Positions 44,330-47,800 of a stretch of 47,800 nucleotides of DNA are shown piece by piece. The stretch's first letter is position 1. Every line of letters begins with the position of its first letter. A program made the position numbers and the translations under genes. The notes beneath the pieces are model-generated. The model did not search any database. It was not told the origin of the DNA and was given only the letters and a program-made list of their open reading frames with translations. Origin of the DNA: Emcibacteraceae bacterium (GTDB lineage: Bacteria > Pseudomonadota > Alphaproteobacteria > Sphingomonadales > Emcibacteraceae); contig JAJFIR010000041.1 of assembly GCA_021774795.1 (NCBI GenBank), positions 1 through 47,800 on the forward strand, given 5' to 3'.

Positions 44330-44373
44330 CCAATTTGGAGCTATAACCAATTTGGACCTACAGCCAATTTGGA
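44330..44373 (-). repeat. 17-bp repeat, three copies, at the cysK-cysE junction
   Basis: CCAATTTGGA starts at 44330, 44347 and 44364, exactly 17 bp apart. The unit nearest cysK encodes its last codons (PNWL) and stop; the other two are copies of this end placed in the 43-bp intergenic space. A slippage-type triplication, apparently harmless to both genes. Confidence 0.85.
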
Positions 44374-45356
44374 TAAGGCAGGTTTTTTTCTTTCAAAAAT
44401 TCCGGGTTAAATAACTTGCTCATATAACGGGTACCAACATCACAAAGCACCGTAACAATGGTGTGACCCGGACCCATTTCGCGTGCTAGGCGAATGGCAG
44501 CTGCCACATTTATCCCGGAAGACCCGCCAAGGCAAAGCCCTTCATGTTTTAAAAGATCAAAAATGACTTTAAGGGCTTCCTCGTCAGGGATTTGATAAGC
44601 GTCATCAACAACGATCCCTTCGAGATTAGCGGTGATGCGTCCCTGCCCGATCCCTTCGGTAATTGAACCACCTTCTGATTTAAGTTCGCCGTGCTTATAA
44701 TAATTATAAAGTGCCGCACCCATCGGGTCCGCGAGGACGATTTTGATGTCTTTGTTATATTCTTTAAGTCCGATCGACATCCCACCAAGGGTACCGCCGG
44801 TACCCACAGCACAGGTGAAGGCATCAATTTTACCGTCGGTTTGCGCCCAGATTTCAGGCGCCGTGGTGTTAATGTGGGCGTCGCGGTTGGCCACATTGTC
44901 AAATTGATTGGCCCAAATAGCCCCATTTGGGTTTTCTGTGGCGATTTCAGCGGCTAGCCGCTGCGAATATTTGATATAATTATCCGGATCTTTATATGGT
45001 TTCGCCGGAACAAACCTCAGATCCGCACCGCAAAGACGCAGCATGTCTTTCTTTTCCTGCGCTTGTGTTTCCGGCATGACGATGACGGTTTTATAACCCT
45101 GCGCATTACCGACAAGCGCAAGACCAATACCGGTATTTCCGGCCGTACCTTCAACCACGGTACCGCTCGCTTTTAAGGCACCCGACTTTTCCGCTGCGCG
45201 AATAATACTAAGCGCGGCACGGTCTTTCACCGATCCACCGGGATTAAGGAATTCCGCTTTTCCTAAAATTTCACATCCGGTCTCAATCGATGCTTTTCCA
45301 AGCCTGATAAGCGGTGTGTTTCCAATGGTTCCAACAAACCCTTCGCGCGCATCCAT
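44358..45356 (-). CDS. cysK: Cysteine synthase A
   Basis: A 332-residue PLP enzyme that makes cysteine from O-acetylserine and sulfide. The PLP Lys is Lys44 in NPGGSVKDRAALSI; GTVVEGTAGNTGIGLALVG is the substrate loop, VGTGGTLGGMSIGLKEY the phosphate site, and GLCLGGSSGINVAAAIRLA the late PLP-N1 region. Complete and normal in length. Upstream gene of the cysK-cysE operon; sulfide oxidation by the SQR at 38833 competes for the same substrate. No T-box or other riboswitch is visible upstream. Confidence 0.93.
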   Translation of the reverse strand: MDAREGFVGTIGNTPLIRLGKASIETGCEILGKAEFLNPGGSVKDRAALSIIRAAEKSGALKASGTVVEGTAGNTGIGLALVGNAQGYKTVIVMPETQAQEKKDMLRLCGADLRFVPAKPYKDPDNYIKYSQRLAAEIATENPNGAIWANQFDNVANRDAHINTTAPEIWAQTDGKIDAFTCAVGTGGTLGGMSIGLKEYNKDIKIVLADPMGAALYNYYKHGELKSEGGSITEGIGQGRITANLEGIVVDDAYQIPDEEALKVIFDLLKHEGLCLGGSSGINVAAAIRLAREMGPGHTIVTVLCDVGTRYMSKLFNPEFLKEKNLPYPNWL

Positions 45357-45548
45357 TTCGTCTGATCCTTCCTGTATTTAATTACATATGGGAACAATAT
45401 GCAGGATAACAAGAATGGTTCGTTTGCCAGAAGTTTTCAACATATAAAAAATTCCGCAAAAAAGTGTATTTTTTTATTGGCAATGTAAATAAGGGGCTGT
45501 ATAAGATGCCAACCAAATCGGCATTTGCCGCATTAAAGTGATCAATAT

Positions 45549-45624
45549 TCCCCGATAGCTCAGTTGGTAGAGCAGTAGACTGTTAATCTATTTGTCGCAG
45601 GTTCGAGTCCTGCTCGGGGAGCCA
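45549..45624 (+). tRNA. tRNA-Asn (anticodon GTT)
   Basis: A full cloverleaf of 76 bases including the encoded CCA. Acceptor stem TCCCCGA/TCGGGGA, D-arm AGCTCAGTTGGTAGAGC, anticodon stem GTAGA/TCTAT with loop CTGTTAA (anticodon GTT at 45582-45584), and T-arm with GGTTCGAGTCC. Confidence 0.95.
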
Positions 45625-45984
45625 CTTTTTATTCTTTTCTCCATATAAAATTAGTTTATAGAGCCAAATCATTGTAAAATATGATTGTTGGACAAATCAT
45701 CATAAAATAATTGAAACATGTCCCAAAATAAGAATATTGCCTAAATACTGTAAAATTTATTTACACACATTTTTCTGTAAATACTTCATTAACCATCTAA
45801 CATACTGAAAACATTAATTTTTAGAAAGTTGGCATACCTTTAGCATGTATGATTACATGAATTTGTAACTTTAAGAAGTTAAAATTATCAGTCTAAGAAA
45901 AATCCAGATCGATATAATTGACAGTTAAAACCGTAATAATAATCGGCTGGCTATCGATTAAATTTGGGAAACTGGGGAGTATAA
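45625..45984. other. AT-rich upstream region of the acylation locus
   Basis: 360 bp without a gene. It contains the second copy of the TGATTGT...ATCATCATAAAA block (45682-45707), a sigma54-like element at 45830-45845, and a TAACTT-TAAG-AAGTTA palindrome at 45866-45881. It is the likely promoter region of the genes at 45985 onward. Confidence 0.5.
45830..45845 (+). promoter_or_regulatory. Sigma54-like promoter candidate
   Basis: TGGCATACCTTTAGCA has the GG-N10-GC spacing of -24/-12 promoters and differs from TGGCAC-N5-TTGCA at two positions. It lies about 140 bp before the first start of the acylation locus. Confidence 0.3.
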
Positions 45985-46113
45985 ATGTTTTTTGTTTATA
46001 GTTTGAGGAAATATGGCAACGATCCCGCGATGATCATCGAGGTCGGCATCACTTCAGGTTATGCGAAATTAGCTGGCTTAATAGATGCTGACGACATAGC
46101 GCAAAGGGACTAA
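45985..46113 (+). CDS. 42-residue ORF resembling the N-terminus of an AMP-dependent acyl ligase
   Basis: Starts at ATG 45985 behind GGGGAG and ends one base before the next ATG. The product, FVYSLRKYGNDPAMIIEVG followed by ITSGYAKLAGLIDADDIAQR, matches the start of adenylate-forming ligases (LRxYGDxPALIxExGxxxSYAELAxxxDA). Everything after that, including the AMP-binding and catalytic parts, is missing. Because start and coupled stop are both kept, it could be a ligase gene with a large in-frame internal deletion. It could also be a real small protein. The missing ligase would have loaded the carrier domain encoded next. Confidence 0.45.
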   Translation: MFFVYSLRKYGNDPAMIIEVGITSGYAKLAGLIDADDIAQRD

Positions 46114-46114
46114 A

Positions 46115-47446
46115 ATGGCCATTCATAATCCTTCCAGTGCCGCCAATCAAGACGAACCGGAATACCAAAACATATCCGAAGCTTATTCAGAAATAATGGG
46201 AATTGAAGAAGTTTGTGATTCAGATAGTTTTTTAAACTTTGGCGGAGATTCTCTGGGTTTCATATTGGTATCGATGGCTGTCGAAAAATATATTGATTTT
46301 CTTCCCCCTAACTGGGAAGCCCTGACAATTAAAGAATTGGAACTTATTAAAACCAATCAATTTAAAAGTGATCCGGGTAGCATCCCGCTTAAGAAAAGTT
46401 GGGTCGCCATTGGTTTAATAATTTTCTTTTTTATTTTGGGAGAAGTATTATTACAAACGCGAAACTATTATAAAACCGGTAGAAGCGCATATACATTGCT
46501 CACGGCCGGAAGCGGCCTGATGTTTAATGAAGACTTGGGAACAAGCACATATAGGCCAAATTTGACGTTCTCGCCGTATGAGGATGTTGTTTATTCCATC
46601 AATTCTCTTGGACTGCGCAGCCCAGAAATACCCATTCAAAAAGAAGCGAATGAACTTCGCATTGCCGTTGCAGGCGCCTCTACAATTGCTGGCATATTTG
46701 CCGAAACGAATGACCGCACATTATCGGCTATTCTTGAAAAAAAATTGCGGAACGAAATCGCTAAAAACTACAATGTCAACGTGATTAACGGTGGAATTGA
46801 AGGAAATACTATGGCCGGCATTCAGGAAGTAACAGAGAATATCCTGGTTAAGATGCAGCCTGATATCATCATTATTTACCCTGGATTAAATGACCTGTCG
46901 ATGATTTGTGGGGAAATAGAAAAAGAAGCCGTTGAATATAAAGGTTTCGACTATTACCCAAAGATTCCAGGCTGGGTCCTGAGCAAGGAATTGATCAAAA
47001 AAAACACATTATTTATAAGGGAATCAAAAGCAAAAAACGTAGAAATGTTTGACCCTCAGGATTTAGACACGACTGCTTACCGTCAAACGCTTGATAATTT
47101 AGTCAATAATATTAAAAAACAAGGCATTAAACCGGTTTTAGCAACTGTAGCACGCGCCTATAACAACTCAGATGCAACACTTGAAGAAAAAATAGATATT
47201 GCCGTATCGGCGTTATACTACAGCCCCTGTCTTGATATTAATTCATTAATTGAAACTGGTGAAAAATACAATTCTGAAATGGAACTCGTAGCCGCGAAAT
47301 ATCAAGTTCCAATTTTAGATCTTGCAAAGCACATGCCCGGAGGCGAAGACTATTTCGCCGATGGAGGTCATTTTAATTTTGAGGGTGAGAAGCAGGCGGC
47401 AACAATTATATTGGAGCAATTGAAATCTTTAGAATTAGTGAATTAA
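46115..47446 (+). CDS. Carrier-protein / TM / SGNH-hydrolase fusion
   Basis: A 443-residue fusion. Residues about 17-80 form an acyl- or peptidyl-carrier domain with the phosphopantetheine Ser46 in NFGGDSLGFIL. One membrane helix follows (about 95-114, WVAIGLIIFFFILGEVLLQ). The rest is an SGNH/GDSL esterase-type domain outside the membrane: Ser189 in VAGAST, Gly in NGGIEGNT, Asn259 in YPGLND, and Asp416-His419 in DGGHFNF. In Dlt systems the carrier (DltC) and the SGNH protein (DltD) are separate. Here they are one chain, so a cytoplasmic acyl-loaded carrier is tied to an extracytoplasmic hydrolase/transferase. It is coupled to the preceding ORF and to the MBOAT gene (TAAAATGG junctions on both sides). 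Confidence 0.8.
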   Translation: MAIHNPSSAANQDEPEYQNISEAYSEIMGIEEVCDSDSFLNFGGDSLGFILVSMAVEKYIDFLPPNWEALTIKELELIKTNQFKSDPGSIPLKKSWVAIGLIIFFFILGEVLLQTRNYYKTGRSAYTLLTAGSGLMFNEDLGTSTYRPNLTFSPYEDVVYSINSLGLRSPEIPIQKEANELRIAVAGASTIAGIFAETNDRTLSAILEKKLRNEIAKNYNVNVINGGIEGNTMAGIQEVTENILVKMQPDIIIIYPGLNDLSMICGEIEKEAVEYKGFDYYPKIPGWVLSKELIKKNTLFIRESKAKNVEMFDPQDLDTTAYRQTLDNLVNNIKKQGIKPVLATVARAYNNSDATLEEKIDIAVSALYYSPCLDINSLIETGEKYNSEMELVAAKYQVPILDLAKHMPGGEDYFADGGHFNFEGEKQAATIILEQLKSLELVN

Positions 47447-47447
47447 A

Positions 47448-47800
47448 ATGGCAGTTACATCTCTCTCCTATTTTGCATTTTGCTTCATCGTCCTTGTCGT
47501 TGTCACCGCGCTTCAAAAGGACAACGAAAAGAAAAAACTTTTTCTCATGCTTTCGAGTTACTACTTCTACTCGACTATAGATTGGCGATTTTCAATTTTA
47601 TTGATTACGCTGACGGTACTCAACTTTATAGCCGGTAGAGTTATTGACACCTCACCCAGAGCTATCATCCGTAAATCAGCCCTCGCCGTCGCTATTATTT
47701 TGAGCCTTAGCATCTTATTTTATTTCAAGTATGTGAATTTCTTTTTTGCCTCAATATAAGATTTCCTAAACTTATTCGGCATGAGTGGTCAAAGCCCCGT
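47448..47800 (+). pseudogene. MBOAT O-acyltransferase, 5' part, with an in-frame stop
   Basis: The start of an MBOAT (AlgI/DltB-like) acyltransferase. After a first helix comes KLFLMLSSYYFYSTIDWRFS, then ILLITLTVLNFIAGRVIDTS and LSILFYFKYVNFFFASI. SYYFYxxxDWRF and FYFKYxNFF are typical early MBOAT motifs. The frame meets TAA at 47757-47759 and continues without shift as DFLNLFGMSGQSP up to the window edge, exactly as an MBOAT would. So the stop is probably a point change (for example CAA to TAA) or a base-calling error. The catalytic His region lies outside the window. It should move an acyl group across the membrane from the carrier encoded upstream. Confidence 0.65.

Noticed and set aside
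44330-44373. Three evenly spaced repeats as a possible CRISPR remnant
   Set aside because: The unit is 17 bp with only seven bases between the cores, and it derives from the cysK stop region. No cas genes are present.
45357-45548. Riboswitch or T-box leader before cysK
   Set aside because: No conserved T-box or SAM-riboswitch elements visible in this AT-rich leader.
45985-47800. A complete dlt operon
   Set aside because: The ligase is only a 42-residue stub, the carrier is not a free protein, and the organism looks Gram-negative without teichoic acid. Only the logic is similar.

Overview
The window looks like a moderately AT-rich alphaproteobacterial chromosome. The evidence is a 3-TM gene-transfer-release holin, a BTLCP transglutaminase-like peptidase in a lysis cassette, NnrU, a PAS_5-type protein, a VPLP-type PEP-CTERM protein, DUF1272, an SQR of the mitochondrial-like class and a cysE/cysK pair. 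A marine Kordiimonadales/Emcibacterales-like lineage would fit, but that is a guess. There are no rRNA genes, CRISPR arrays, integrases or transposases. One tRNA (Asn-GTT) lies near the right end.

Region 1 (1-7.8 kb) is the right end of a prophage or phage remnant. It holds the frameshifted C-terminus of a virion protein, a lipoprotein on the opposite strand, the 3-TM holin, a terminator, a tail fibre, an Ig-like tail or adhesin protein, a 44-residue lipoprotein, the BTLCP peptidase, a 1-TM coiled-coil protein and a transglycosylase-like endolysin. Two cargo sets are mixed in: 1470-2618 (toxin-like protein plus membrane protein) and 5342-7785 (toxin-like C-terminus, a membrane-anchored protein, a decayed anchored protein and a DUF1493 protein). 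I read both as toxin/immunity-type cargo. A strong terminator at 7.8 kb closes the region.

Region 2 (7.8-31.3 kb) is ordinary chromosome rich in exported proteins and signalling: a PEP-CTERM protein, NnrU, a large Asp-box beta-propeller protein, a lectin-like secreted protein, a Gfo/Idh/MocA oxidoreductase, a TetR regulator with a perfect palindromic operator candidate, DUF1272 and DUF3817 proteins, a PAS_5 protein, a secreted M1 aminopeptidase, an MFS transporter followed by tryptophan 2,3-dioxygenase, two chemoreceptors (one membrane-bound with HAMP, one soluble with three PAS domains), a MASE1/CHASE histidine kinase and a YceI protein.

Region 3 (31.8-45.6 kb) starts with an ArsR-SRPBCC-DUF899-GST operon divergent from a TfoX-N protein, with a palindromic operator between them. 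Then come AlkC, an M1 peptidase with a DUF6702 partner, sulfide:quinone oxidoreductase followed by an overlooked four-cysteine protein, small hypotheticals (one behind an FNR-like box), a frameshifted Fe/Mn superoxide dismutase, a methyltransferase flanked by two copies of the cysE 3' end, cysE, cysK and tRNA-Asn.

Region 4 (45.6 kb to the end) is the most interesting part. It is the start of an envelope-acylation locus: a 42-residue ORF resembling the N-terminus of an AMP-dependent acyl ligase, an unusual carrier-protein/TM/SGNH-hydrolase fusion, and an MBOAT O-acyltransferase with an in-frame stop. This is dlt-like logic with the carrier tethered to the membrane. Three genes in the window (about 226, 7190 and 42275) each look as if one A was lost from a short A run, so base accuracy should be checked before calling them pseudogenes.
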